A DNA stretch of 12,548 bases from Bacillota bacterium (GCA_023409265.1 JAEYHZ010000012.1:1-12548), one strand, 5' to 3'; positions 6,280-12,548 are shown, counted from the first letter of the stretch. Numbers and translations: made by a program. The notes: generated by a model not told the origin, from the sequence alone.

Positions 6280-6438
6280 ATGGATAAATACGTATGTACA
6301 GTTTGTGGTTATGTTTATGACCCTGAAGTAGGGGATCCTGACAGCGGAATAGCACCAGGCACAGCTTTTGAAGATATTCCGGATGATTGGGCATGTCCAT
6401 TGTGCGGAGTAGATAAAAGTATGTTTGAAAAACAATAA
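6280..6438 (+). CDS. Rubredoxin
   Basis: A 52-residue soluble electron carrier with one iron bound by four cysteines. CxxCG occurs twice, at Cys6/Cys9 and Cys39/Cys42, and the conserved aromatic and loop positions Tyr4, Tyr11, Tyr13, GDPDSGIAPGTAFEDIPDDW and Phe49 fit the classical clostridial form. Length and spacing are standard. The start at 6280 yields the usual N-terminus MDKYVC; AAGGAG lies 11 bases upstream, a slightly long spacing, and an ATG at 6250 would add ten unsupported residues. In anaerobes rubredoxin passes electrons to oxygen and peroxide detoxifying enzymes such as rubrerythrin or flavodiiron proteins. None is encoded beside it, and a terminator follows at once, so it appears to be a single-gene unit. 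Confidence 0.96.
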   Translation: MDKYVCTVCGYVYDPEVGDPDSGIAPGTAFEDIPDDWACPLCGVDKSMFEKQ

Positions 6439-6462
6439 AACTTGGATTTAGAAACTACTGAA

Positions 6463-6504
6463 GACGGTTTTCCACAGCGCATGCGCATAGGAGAGCCGTT
6501 TTTT
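6463..6504 (+). terminator. Intrinsic terminator after rubredoxin
   Basis: ACGG...TCC (6464-6472) pairs with AGGA...CCGT (6489-6499) with a few mismatches, enclosing the perfect palindrome GCGCATGCGC. Six T follow the stem. Confidence 0.75.
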
Positions 6505-6570
6505 ATCGTGTAGGAATTTATATTTGTGAAATATTAATAATAATATAAATATTGAAGGGGTGATTTCTGA

Positions 6571-7287
6571 ATGTATAAAGGTAAACCTGTCATTGGAATT
6601 ACAACTGCTTTTGACTTTGAAAAAAGCACAAGTAACTTGAGAGATGATTATTATGACGCCATTATCCAATGCGGTGCAGTTCCTGTTCTGATTCCCGTAA
6701 CAGAGGTCAAAAGTGTCTGGGTTGAATACCTTGACATTTGCGATGGAATAATCTTATCAGGAGGGCCTGATATTGATGCAGCATATTTTGGACAAAATAA
6801 TATGCCTTATGCAAAAGAGATATCCCCCGTCCGTGACAGTATGGAAATCTTTCTGGCCAGACAGGCGCTGTCCATGGATAAACCTTTGCTTGGCATATGC
6901 AGGGGAATTCAGGTAATTAATATCGCAGCAGGCGGGAGTATTTTTCAGGATATTTATGCCGAAAATAACCCCGACAAGAAGCTTTTGCAGCATAGTCAGC
7001 TGGGACCCAGATGGTTTCAGATTCATAGTATTGACATAGTTAATAATACCTGTCTCTATGGTGTATTCGGAAAGGAGAAAATTAAGGTAAATTCCTTCCA
7101 TCACCAGGCGGTAAGCGATGTTGCTCCCGGCTTTATTGTTAATGCCTATTCTGAGGACGGTATAATTGAAGCAATAAGCAATGAAACCAAGAAATTTATT
7201 TTAGGGGTTCAATGGCATCCTGAAAATCTATGGAGAAAAGACAAACTGCATTTAAAGCTGTTTGAAAGGCTTATATCTGTATGCTAA
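6571..7287 (+). CDS. Gamma-glutamyl-gamma-aminobutyrate hydrolase family protein (peptidase C26)
   Basis: A class I glutamine amidotransferase fold used as a stand-alone hydrolase that cleaves gamma-glutamyl bonds, as in PuuD and related enzymes. The 238-residue protein has the nucleophile Cys110 in LLGICRGIQ, the His216 and Glu218 pair in GVQWHPE, and the family wording GIILSGGPDIDAAYFG at 59-74 and NSFHHQAV at 174-181. The ATG at 6571 has AGGGGTG nine bases upstream. Start and length match the family. It overlaps or closely precedes the MscS gene on the same strand and has no terminator after it, so the two are probably co-transcribed. The real substrate is open: besides gamma-glutamyl-GABA, members process folate polyglutamates or other gamma-glutamyl amides, and no putrescine pathway gene is present here. 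Confidence 0.88.
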   Translation: MYKGKPVIGITTAFDFEKSTSNLRDDYYDAIIQCGAVPVLIPVTEVKSVWVEYLDICDGIILSGGPDIDAAYFGQNNMPYAKEISPVRDSMEIFLARQALSMDKPLLGICRGIQVINIAAGGSIFQDIYAENNPDKKLLQHSQLGPRWFQIHSIDIVNNTCLYGVFGKEKIKVNSFHHQAVSDVAPGFIVNAYSEDGIIEAISNETKKFILGVQWHPENLWRKDKLHLKLFERLISVC

Positions 7288-7361
7288 AATTATTACCAGA
7301 GAAAAGTATTAATTCAACTGTGGCCAAGTACTATGAAGATATTCAAAAAAATGGAGGATAC

Positions 7362-8195
7362 ATGCTGACAAAGGTAGATACCTATTTAAAGGATTTCCTT
7401 GGAGTCTTTTATGACCCGGTTTTAAAAGTGGGGAAAATAATACTGATATTTATTATTGCAATTTTGATTGCCAGAATAGGTAAATTCATAATACACAAGT
7501 TTTTTGAAAAGCAAAAGGATTTCAAGTTCAAAATGAGTGATAAAAAACTGGATACCATGTCTACTTTAATATCCAGTGTTTTTAAGTATGTAGTTTATAT
7601 TGGCGCCATACTGATGATATTATCAGATATTTTGGAGCTTAAATCCGTTCTGGCAGCAGCAGGGGTCGGAGGCGTAGCAATCGGTTTAGGAGCTCAGAGC
7701 CTCATAAAGGATACAATTTCAGGTTTCTTTATACTTCTGGAGGATCAATTTGCCGTGGGTGACCTTATTACAATTGATACAATGACAGGAACAGTTGAAC
7801 ATATGGAATTAAGGGTAACAAGACTTAAGAACTATACCGGAGATGTCTATATTATTCCCAATGGAGAAATTAAAAAGGTAACCAACCACACCAGGGATAA
7901 TAAGCTGGTGATAGTAGATATTCCTGTGGCTTATTCAACAAATATGGAGAGAGTTATTGAAATCGCCCAGAGGGTATGTAATGAAGTAAAAGAAGAGTTT
8001 ACAGTTTTTACTGAAGATCCCTCCATATTAGGTATAACCGAATTGGGTAAACAAAGCATGAATTTCAGAGTTACCGCCCGTACCTATCCGAATGAACAAT
8101 GGGCTGTTGAAAGAAGAATAAGGATGAAAATCAAGGAGGCTTTCGAAATAGAAGGTATCGAATTCTATGACAGAGCCGTGCTAAAGCCGGAATAA
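7362..8195 (+). CDS. Small-conductance mechanosensitive channel (MscS family)
   Basis: A membrane channel that opens under membrane tension and protects cells during hypo-osmotic shock. The 277-residue protein has three membrane helices at about 22-46, 70-90 and 95-125. The third is the pore helix, with the typical glycine and alanine pattern AAAGVGGVAIGLGAQSLIKD. The cytoplasmic beta domain follows (DQFAVGDLITIDTMTGTVEHM, then NYTGDVYIIPNGEI) and the C-terminal alpha-beta domain runs to the end. GGAGG at 7353-7357 sits four bases before the chosen ATG; another in-frame ATG at 7281 overlaps the stop of the previous gene and would add 27 residues. Length matches the short YkuT-type class. A DUF951 gene follows. 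Confidence 0.92.
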   Translation: MLTKVDTYLKDFLGVFYDPVLKVGKIILIFIIAILIARIGKFIIHKFFEKQKDFKFKMSDKKLDTMSTLISSVFKYVVYIGAILMILSDILELKSVLAAAGVGGVAIGLGAQSLIKDTISGFFILLEDQFAVGDLITIDTMTGTVEHMELRVTRLKNYTGDVYIIPNGEIKKVTNHTRDNKLVIVDIPVAYSTNMERVIEIAQRVCNEVKEEFTVFTEDPSILGITELGKQSMNFRVTARTYPNEQWAVERRIRMKIKEAFEIEGIEFYDRAVLKPE

Positions 8196-8270
8196 CTTTA
8201 CCGGTATTTCAGGGCTTATGGCCGCGCGCATGAAAACGCTCAAGGCCAATTAACCTCCTTTATTCGCCTT

Positions 8271-8322
8271 ATAGCGGATCAGGAGTTAATAATTTCATCA
8301 ATTTTTGTGGCCGCTATGCGGC
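8271..8322 (+). promoter_or_regulatory. Alternative hairpins ahead of the DUF951 ribosome site
   Basis: CCGCTAT at 8311-8317 can pair with ATAGCGG at 8271-8277. GCCGC at 8310-8314 can instead pair with GCGGC at 8318-8322 across TAT. The two pairings exclude each other, and the second lies four bases before GGAGG at 8327. This might be a leader switch or only a chance feature. Confidence 0.3.
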
Positions 8323-8336
8323 TCATGGAGGTCAAA

Positions 8337-8522
8337 ATGGCGGACAAATTTGCAGTTGGAGATATTGTAGAGATGAAGAAACAGCACCCTTGCGGCAGCA
8401 AGCAGTGGGAAATAGTTAGGACGGGAGCTGACTTCAGAATAAAATGTATGGGCTGCTCACATCAGGTAATGCTTGCAAGGACAAAGTTTGAAAAGGGTGT
8501 TAAAAAGATAATTAAGGCATGA
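8337..8522 (+). CDS. DUF951 (YyzM-like) small protein
   Basis: A 61-residue protein of the DUF951 family. The family hallmark is clear: DIVEMKKQHPCGSKQWEIVRTGADFRIKC with HPCGS at 17-21, W24, GAD at 30-32, and the cysteines Cys19, Cys37 and Cys40 in IKCMGC. The three cysteines may bind a metal such as zinc. The fold is expected to be an SH3-like small barrel, which is family knowledge rather than something I can see. The start at 8337 has GGAGG at 8327-8331 five bases upstream; an earlier in-frame ATG at 8307 lies before that site. The gene follows the MscS gene by about 140 bases, an arrangement common in clostridia near the origin. No function is established. Confidence 0.88.
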   Translation: MADKFAVGDIVEMKKQHPCGSKQWEIVRTGADFRIKCMGCSHQVMLARTKFEKGVKKIIKA

Positions 8523-8722
8523 TTAAATCAAATCCTTTACAGTAACCGAAGAATCCGGGTATATAAATTTGTTGCAGGAACAGGGAACATGGATTTTCTG
8601 ACAATAATGTTATGTATAGGAAATACAAATATGGTAACACTTAGTAATAGGAGAGCTGACTACATATTATGAAATTTTCATTTATATTGGTTTGCTGGAA
8701 ATGATATTACTAGGAGGCTAAA
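8523..8722. other. Gap between DUF951 and the next gene
   Basis: 200 bases with no gene, no clear terminator hairpin and no strong promoter match that I can see. CTGACA near 8597 is a possible -35 box without a convincing partner. Confidence 0.3.
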
Positions 8723-9016
8723 ATGGCAGAGCTGCAGAATACCACACCATCTGAAAAGTTTGAAGCGGTAATAAAGGAATACCTGCACCAGGGTAAGGAA
8801 AAACTGGAGAAGGATTTGGCAGGTACCAGAGAAGCAATAAAATTAATTGCGAAGGATAAGACAAAGAATTTTATGCGCACTATGGATATGGGGCTGAGCG
8901 AGGAAGAAAGAAACTGTCTTAGTTCTCTTATAATTACCAGCATGTATCAGTCCTTCTGTTATGGTTATGGCATTGGTAAAATTGAAGGAGATACAAAACA
9001 GAAGATTTGCTTGTAA
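8723..9016 (+). CDS. Hypothetical 97-residue helical protein
   Basis: I do not recognise it. The ribosome site AGGAGG is well placed before ATG 8723, and codon use is like that of neighbours, so it is likely a real gene. The sequence looks mostly alpha-helical: a charged N-terminal helix of about residues 10-50 rich in lysine and glutamate (EYLHQGKEKLEKDLAGTREAIKLIAKDK), then a turn LSEEERN and a hydrophobic helix CLSSLIITSMYQSFCYGYGIGKI. The second helix has small residues and aromatics, and could pack in a dimer or, less likely, touch membrane. Two cysteines (64 and 78) lie in it. There is no signal peptide. It is the last gene before a strong terminator and appears to be a single-gene unit. 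Confidence 0.7.
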   Translation: MAELQNTTPSEKFEAVIKEYLHQGKEKLEKDLAGTREAIKLIAKDKTKNFMRTMDMGLSEEERNCLSSLIITSMYQSFCYGYGIGKIEGDTKQKICL

Positions 9017-9048
9017 TCCCCGGTTTAAGCGATATAATTTGAAAAACC

Positions 9049-9066
9049 TTTAAAAGGCCTTTTAAA
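9049..9066. other. 18-base perfect palindrome
   Basis: TTTAAAAGGCCTTTTAAA reads the same on both strands. It lies 33 bases after the stop of the 97-residue gene and 26 bases before the terminator stem. Possible operator or hairpin. Confidence 0.4.
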
Positions 9067-9091
9067 CGAAATTAAATAATCCTAATATTAA

Positions 9092-9142
9092 ATGAACTGA
9101 ACCACTGGCGGAAGCTTCCAGGGGACAGTTCATTTTCATTTT
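9092..9142 (+). terminator. Strong intrinsic terminator
   Basis: ATGAACTG (9092-9099) pairs with CAGTTCAT (9126-9133). Inside, CC/GG and CTGG/CCAG extend the stem around a GGAAGCTTCC palindrome. TTTTCATTTT follows. It separates the 97-residue gene from the Fnr-like regulator. Confidence 0.8.
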
Positions 9143-9188
9143 GGAGATATATTTAAGAACAGGCCCGGGTATTCAGCTGGATAACTTA

Positions 9189-9197
9189 TGGTATAAT
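9189..9197 (+). promoter_or_regulatory. Extended -10 promoter of the Fnr-like gene
   Basis: TGGTATAAT is a perfect extended -10 box 44 bases before the start codon. No good -35 box is found at the normal distance, which fits an extended -10 type. Start of transcription would be near 9204. Confidence 0.6.
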
Positions 9198-9240
9198 GGA
9201 AATGTGTTTGGGTATTTAGTAGTCTGCATGGGAGGTCTGT

Positions 9241-9951
9241 ATGAGTTGTAACAATTGTGCCTGTGAAAGTTGTCATAACAAAATGTGTTCCAAGAGGGTA
9301 CCTATTTTTTCAGGTTTTAATAATGAGGAAATTACCCGGGTTTCAAGCCTGATTGTCCGAAGGAATTATAAAAAGGGTGAAATGATAATCATGGAGGGTT
9401 CGAGGCTTGAGAGCCTTATAATTATTAATTCGGGAAGGGTAAAAGCATATAGAAATACCAGTGAGGGTAAGGAACAAATATTATATATTTTCTCGGAGGG
9501 AGATTTCTTCGGAGAAAAAAATCTCCTTTTAAACCGTGAAGCAACTTATAATGCAGAGGCTCTGGAGGATACAGGCATATGTACTATAAATAAAAAATCA
9601 TTCCAGGAATTGATGCGGGAGTACCCCGAGCTGAGCTTCAAAGTAATGGAGGAGCTATGCAGCCGGCTGATCAGGTTGGAAAATACCATAGAGAGTATGG
9701 GTACGAAGAATGTAGAATCAAGATTAAACTATGTTCTGCTGGAATTTGCCGATAAGTATGGCAGAAGTGACCCTAAGGGTATAATTGTAGAACTGCCCAT
9801 GAGCCGGGAAGGGATTGCAAACTATATAGGCTTGACCCGTGAAACCGTAAGCCGTAAAATGAGCCTTTTGCAGGATGAGGGCATAATAGAGATGATAGGT
9901 AATAAGAAGGTCATAATAAAGGATACGGAGAAATTGAAGGAAATAAGGTAA
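9241..9951 (+). CDS. Crp/Fnr-family regulator, likely iron-sulfur (Fnr-like)
   Basis: A 236-residue transcription factor with a cyclic-nucleotide-binding-like sensor domain (about 20-135), a dimerisation helix (about 140-165) and a C-terminal winged helix-turn-helix. The N-terminus is cysteine-rich, with Cys3, Cys6, Cys8, Cys11 and Cys16, and Cys114 lies where the internal cluster cysteine of Escherichia coli FNR would fall. This set could hold a [4Fe-4S] cluster sensing oxygen or nitric oxide. The recognition helix reads TRETVSRK; its E-x-x-S-R pattern is that of FNR and predicts TTGAT-N4-ATCAA sites. I found no such site in the window. The ribosome site GGGAGG lies before ATG 9241. It may be autonomous, with its own extended -10 promoter. 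Which cysteines bind is inference. Confidence 0.9.
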   Translation: MSCNNCACESCHNKMCSKRVPIFSGFNNEEITRVSSLIVRRNYKKGEMIIMEGSRLESLIIINSGRVKAYRNTSEGKEQILYIFSEGDFFGEKNLLLNREATYNAEALEDTGICTINKKSFQELMREYPELSFKVMEELCSRLIRLENTIESMGTKNVESRLNYVLLEFADKYGRSDPKGIIVELPMSREGIANYIGLTRETVSRKMSLLQDEGIIEMIGNKKVIIKDTEKLKEIR

Positions 9952-9971
9952 CTTTTAAACAAAGTATTTCA

Positions 9972-10000
9972 TTGACTTATAGCTAATTTTGGCTTACAAT
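9972..10000 (+). promoter_or_regulatory. Sigma-A promoter of tetR
   Basis: TTGACT (9972-9977) and TACAAT (9995-10000) are 17 bases apart, each one mismatch from consensus. Transcription would begin near 10007, inside the left arm of the adjoining inverted repeat. Confidence 0.75.
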
Positions 10001-10029
10001 ATGAATGAATAGTAAAAATATTCATTCAT
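10001..10029. promoter_or_regulatory. Operator 1: inverted repeat on the tetR start of transcription
   Basis: ATGAATGAATA and TATTCATTCAT are perfect 11-base arms around a seven-base spacer. The core TGAATGAAT-N9-ATTCATTCA matches operator 2 exactly in sequence and spacing. It touches the -10 box and covers the predicted start, the usual place for repression by the encoded TetR protein. Confidence 0.8.
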
Positions 10030-10047
10030 ATTTGGAGGTTTAGAATA

Positions 10048-10638
10048 ATGCAAGATAAAAAAGCCGACATTTTCAAATCCGGAAGGGAGGTGTTCTATTC
10101 AAAAGGCTTTAAAAACACAAATGTATCAGATATAACAAAAGCAGCCGGTATGGCGGTGGGGACTTTTTACAATTATTACTCATCGAAAGAGCAGCTGTTT
10201 ATAGAGATTTTTATAAAAGAAAACGAAAATCTTAAAAAGAATATTATGAACGCTGTAGATATTAAGGGGCATCCCGCAAAAGTTATAAAAGAAATAATAG
10301 CGCTGAATCTGAGTGGAACCAATTCAAATCCCATTCTTAGGGAATGGTATAACACAGAGCTTATAAGCAAACTGGAAAAGGAATTTTATAAGCAGGGTGG
10401 AATGGAAACCATTTATGAATTAACGAACAGCGGTACTGTTGAATTAATCAAAAACTGGAAAGCTGAGGGGAAACTTCGATCTGATCTGGAGGATGAGTTT
10501 ATACTCGCTATTTTTAAGGCCATTCCTTATATCGACCTGCACAAGGAGGATATTGGAATAGAACATTTTCCAAAGATTATGGATTTCATTACAGAATTCA
10601 TAATGGAAGGGTTAACTGACCATTCAAATAAGAAATAG
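10048..10638 (+). CDS. TetR/AcrR-family transcriptional repressor
   Basis: A 196-residue one-component repressor. The N-terminal DNA-binding domain is typical: KADIFKSGREVFYSKGFKNTNVSDITKAAGMAVGTFYNYYSSKEQLF, with the helix-turn-helix at about residues 24-46. The rest is an all-helical ligand and dimerisation domain with no recognisable pocket. GGAGG at 10034-10038 precedes the ATG. A sigma-A promoter lies just upstream and a perfect inverted repeat covers its start, so the gene is probably autoregulated. The same repeat occurs again after the gene, ahead of apbE, which points to the flavinylation pair as its other target. The inducing ligand is unknown. Confidence 0.92.
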   Translation: MQDKKADIFKSGREVFYSKGFKNTNVSDITKAAGMAVGTFYNYYSSKEQLFIEIFIKENENLKKNIMNAVDIKGHPAKVIKEIIALNLSGTNSNPILREWYNTELISKLEKEFYKQGGMETIYELTNSGTVELIKNWKAEGKLRSDLEDEFILAIFKAIPYIDLHKEDIGIEHFPKIMDFITEFIMEGLTDHSNKK

Positions 10639-10662
10639 ATACAAGTGTATTTATTTTTAGCC

Positions 10663-10699
10663 TTTTGTGAATGAATCAGAAAAGTATTCATTCACAAAA
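10663..10699. promoter_or_regulatory. Operator 2: second inverted repeat, between tetR and apbE
   Basis: TTTTGTGAATGAAT (10663-10676) and ATTCATTCACAAAA (10686-10699) are perfect 14-base arms around a nine-base spacer. The core equals that of operator 1. It lies about 147 bases before apbE. As RNA it would also fold as a hairpin, but no T run follows, so an operator is favoured over a terminator. Confidence 0.75.
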
Positions 10700-10781
10700 C
10701 TGAAATAAAAAAGCTGGGACTGACCTGCGGGTATCACCATCTGGACATTAAGGCCAATGACCTCATGCTCAGATAGTTATA

Positions 10782-10787
10782 TATAAT
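10782..10787 (+). promoter_or_regulatory. Possible -10 box of apbE
   Basis: TATAAT, 59 bases before the apbE start. The best -35 partner, TGACCT at 10758, is a poor match at 18 bases. The real promoter may instead lie nearer operator 2. Confidence 0.3.
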
Positions 10788-10845
10788 AAGATATTTTTCA
10801 TAATCAGATAAATTTATAGCAGTAAGATAGTCGGTAGAGGTATAT

Positions 10846-11802
10846 ATGGAGACACTGCAAAAAGAGTACACTGGAATGAATACTGTAATGACTCATAGAG
10901 CTTTTGGAAAGCATGCCGGAATAGCACTTGGAGCGGTAAGTAATGAAGCTCGAAGGTTGGAAGGTCTGCTAAGCCGGTTTATACCACGAAGCGATGTTAG
11001 CAGGATTAATGAGTCGGCTGGATTAAAACATGAAATGCTGAGCCATGACACCTATGAAGTACTGTCACGGGCTATTGAGTTCTCAAAATATTGTTGTGGC
11101 TCATTTGATGTCACCATTGGACCCCTGGTGGCTTTATGGAAGGAAGGCAAGGACGAAACCAGGCCTCCGGAGGACTTATGCATAGGGCAAGCCCTTTCCC
11201 TGGTAGATTATAAAGATCTGATCCTGGATCCGGGCAAAAGGACCGCCAAACTTAAAAAAGCAGGTCAATCCATTGATCTTGGAGGAATAGGGAAAGGTTA
11301 TGCCGCTGATAAATTTTTAGAGGTATTCAGACAATATGAGGTTACATCGGCTTTTACAAATATTGGAGGAAATGTAGCTACTTTAGGCTCCAAGCCTGAC
11401 GGTTCGCCCTGGTGTGTGGGTATTCAGCATCCAAGACAGGAGGACAGCCTGATTGGGATTGTTTGTGTAGTTGGCAAGGCAGTTGTTACTTCCGGAGATT
11501 ACCAGAGATATTTTATTGGAAGTAACGGTAAAAGGTATCATCATATACTGGATCCTTTAACCGGCTATCCAGCTGAATCAGGGCTGGTAAGCGTAACAAT
11601 AATCGGTGATAACTCCATGATGGCGGATGCATTGTCAACCATATTATTTTTAGAAGGTATGGAAAAAGGAATTGAGCTGCTGAGAAGCTTTTCCGGAATT
11701 GAGGCAATTTTTATAGATAAGGACTTGCAGGTTCATATTACAGACGGATTAACGGAAAGTTTTATAGCAAGTGAAGGTATTAGCGTGGATGTCTTACAAT
11801 GA
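10846..11802 (+). CDS. apbE: FAD:protein FMN transferase (ApbE)
   Basis: Transfers FMN from FAD to a threonine or serine of target proteins, with magnesium. The 318-residue protein carries the family wording in order: SFDVTIGPLVALW at 86-98, SIDLGGIGKGYAADK at 142-156, FTNIGGN at 170-176, TSGDYQRYF at 215-223, YHHILDPLTGYPA at 231-243 and the metal site MADALST at 259-265. GAGG five bases before ATG 10846 supports the start. Unusually for a family often made as lipoproteins, it has no signal peptide or lipobox; residues 1-20 (METLQKEYTGMNTVMTHRAF) are part of the fold. So it is probably cytosolic. The FMN-binding gene begins 20 bases after it and is the obvious substrate. Confidence 0.93.
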   Translation: METLQKEYTGMNTVMTHRAFGKHAGIALGAVSNEARRLEGLLSRFIPRSDVSRINESAGLKHEMLSHDTYEVLSRAIEFSKYCCGSFDVTIGPLVALWKEGKDETRPPEDLCIGQALSLVDYKDLILDPGKRTAKLKKAGQSIDLGGIGKGYAADKFLEVFRQYEVTSAFTNIGGNVATLGSKPDGSPWCVGIQHPRQEDSLIGIVCVVGKAVVTSGDYQRYFIGSNGKRYHHILDPLTGYPAESGLVSVTIIGDNSMMADALSTILFLEGMEKGIELLRSFSGIEAIFIDKDLQVHITDGLTESFIASEGISVDVLQ

Positions 11803-11821
11803 AAGAGAGGGGAAGACTATT

Positions 11822-12238
11822 ATGAAAAGGAAGGGGAAGGTTGGTATGGTAATAGCTGTTATAGTGGGTGTAATTGTGCTGGGTCTGGGAGGGGCCTTAC
11901 TTGCTACTTCAGGAGAACGCAGGGAGGGCAAAAATCTTCCAATTGCAGCAATCGACTTTAAGGAATTAAGGGATGGAACCTATGTTGGAGAATATGAGGG
12001 TGGAAGTTACAAGATGAGGGCTAATAAAGTTCAGGTCACAGTTTCCTCAGGAAAGGTCACAGATATAAAAGTCCTGACGCATAAGGAAAATCGTCCTCAG
12101 GAATTCACCGGAGAGTTGTATGGTAGAGTTATAAAGGACCAATCACTGCAAGTGGACACAATAAGCGGTGCAACTATAACCTCAAAAGCATATTTGAAAT
12201 CAGTGGAAAATGCACTGGTTAAAGCCCAAGAGAAATAA
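11822..12238 (+). CDS. Membrane-anchored FMN-binding domain protein
   Basis: A 138-residue protein with an N-terminal membrane anchor (about 7-29, after a basic MKRKGK) and an FMN-binding domain. The domain starts near LRDGTYVGEYEGGSYKM and ends in DTISGATITS (112-121), the flavinylation motif of NqrC and RnfG relatives; Thr118 in SGAT is the predicted FMN attachment site. It would serve as a covalent flavin electron carrier. The start at 11822 has GAGGGG well placed; an ATG at 11771 in frame lies inside apbE and is not needed. The anchor should leave the domain outside the cytoplasm, whereas the ApbE next door lacks an export signal. No lipobox cysteine is present. It is the last gene before a terminator. 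Confidence 0.9.
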   Translation: MKRKGKVGMVIAVIVGVIVLGLGGALLATSGERREGKNLPIAAIDFKELRDGTYVGEYEGGSYKMRANKVQVTVSSGKVTDIKVLTHKENRPQEFTGELYGRVIKDQSLQVDTISGATITSKAYLKSVENALVKAQEK

Positions 12239-12304
12239 CAAAGTCTATAAGGGCCTGTTTAGGATTTATTATTTAGCTGCTCCTAATATACATAGCGAAA
12301 AGTT

Positions 12305-12342
12305 ACTGCTTCCCTGGAGAAATACAAGGGAGGCAGTTTTTT
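12305..12342 (+). terminator. Intrinsic terminator of the apbE operon
   Basis: ACTGCTTCCCT (12305-12315) pairs with AGGGAGGCAGT (12327-12337) with one U-G pair, then six T. Confidence 0.85.
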
Positions 12343-12387
12343 ATTTATGTACGGATATTATACCCTCTATTGACAAGGTACAACACG

Positions 12388-12548
12388 TTTTTGAGCGACG
12401 GATTTGCTCTGTAGCTGTGTTAAAGCCGTTTGCAAGGCACAAAGCATTGCTACACGGCTTTGCCTTGCCACAAAACAAATCCATCAGCTCAAAAATCTTC
12501 GACCTCACGCTTTGATATTTTGCTGATTTTCAAGGCGTAAGGACGCAG
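12388..12548. repeat. Long imperfect hairpin, probably part of a dispersed repeat, cut by the window end
   Basis: TTTTTGAGC-gac-GGATTTG (12388-12406) pairs with CAAATCC-atca-GCTCAAAAA (12476-12495). Within it GCAAGGC-ac-AAAGC (12432-12445) pairs with GCTTT-GCCTTGC (12457-12468). A second set, AAAGCCGT (12422-12429) with ACGGCTTT (12454-12461), competes with or crosses the first. The tail carries GCGT-aagg-ACGC near 12536-12547. No credible gene lies here; the frame across this region has no ribosome site and follows a terminator. The fold and the GC-rich core differ from the surrounding AT-rich DNA, which fits a mobile or dispersed repeat. Confidence 0.5.

Noticed and set aside
10663..10699. 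Intrinsic terminator of tetR
   Set aside because: The stem is strong but no T run follows, and its core equals the operator before tetR, so an operator is the better call.
12210..12515. A 101-codon frame overlapping the end of the FMN-binding gene
   Set aside because: It begins inside another gene, has no ribosome site, crosses a terminator and runs through the repeat-like hairpin.

Overview
The window reads as chromosomal DNA of an anaerobic, spore-forming clostridium. This rests on AT-rich intergenic DNA, strong GGAGG ribosome sites, a YyaC-type sporulation protein, rubredoxin, a cysteine-rich Crp/Fnr regulator and a HypB GTPase. The cluster of YyaC, a small MscS channel and a DUF951 protein resembles the origin-proximal neighbourhood of many Firmicutes. 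A Ruminiclostridium-like cellulolytic clostridium is my guess at genus level, not something the sequence proves.

Layout. Bases 1-665 hold no gene but carry a roughly 158-bp tandem array ending in a complete long-stem structured element (R1), followed by hypB on the + strand. A symmetric three-way-junction fold lies between hypB and the convergent minus-strand pair map (methionine aminopeptidase) and a PAS-SpoIIE phosphatase. A structured element (E1) precedes yyaC on the + strand. A second copy (E2) starts right at the yyaC stop and runs into a second long-stem element (R2). Next come a small polytopic membrane protein, a small coiled-coil protein, rubredoxin with a terminator, a class I glutamine amidotransferase-like hydrolase (peptidase C26), an MscS channel, a DUF951 protein and an unrecognised 97-residue protein with a strong terminator.

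The right third is a redox and regulatory block. It holds an Fnr-like regulator with a plausible iron-sulfur cluster site, a TetR repressor, and an apbE plus FMN-binding-domain gene pair. The last two genes look like a minimal protein-flavinylation cassette: ApbE moves FMN from FAD onto a threonine of the membrane-anchored FMN-binding protein. Two inverted repeats of identical geometry (TGAATGAAT-N9-ATTCATTCA) bracket tetR. One sits on the tetR start of transcription and the other lies between tetR and apbE, so the TetR protein probably controls both itself and the cassette. The window ends in a long imperfect hairpin that looks like part of a dispersed repeat.

The least explained content is the non-coding DNA. 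R1 and R2 share short boxes but have different stem sequences that still pair, and E1 and E2 flank yyaC. I do not recognise either as a known RNA family.
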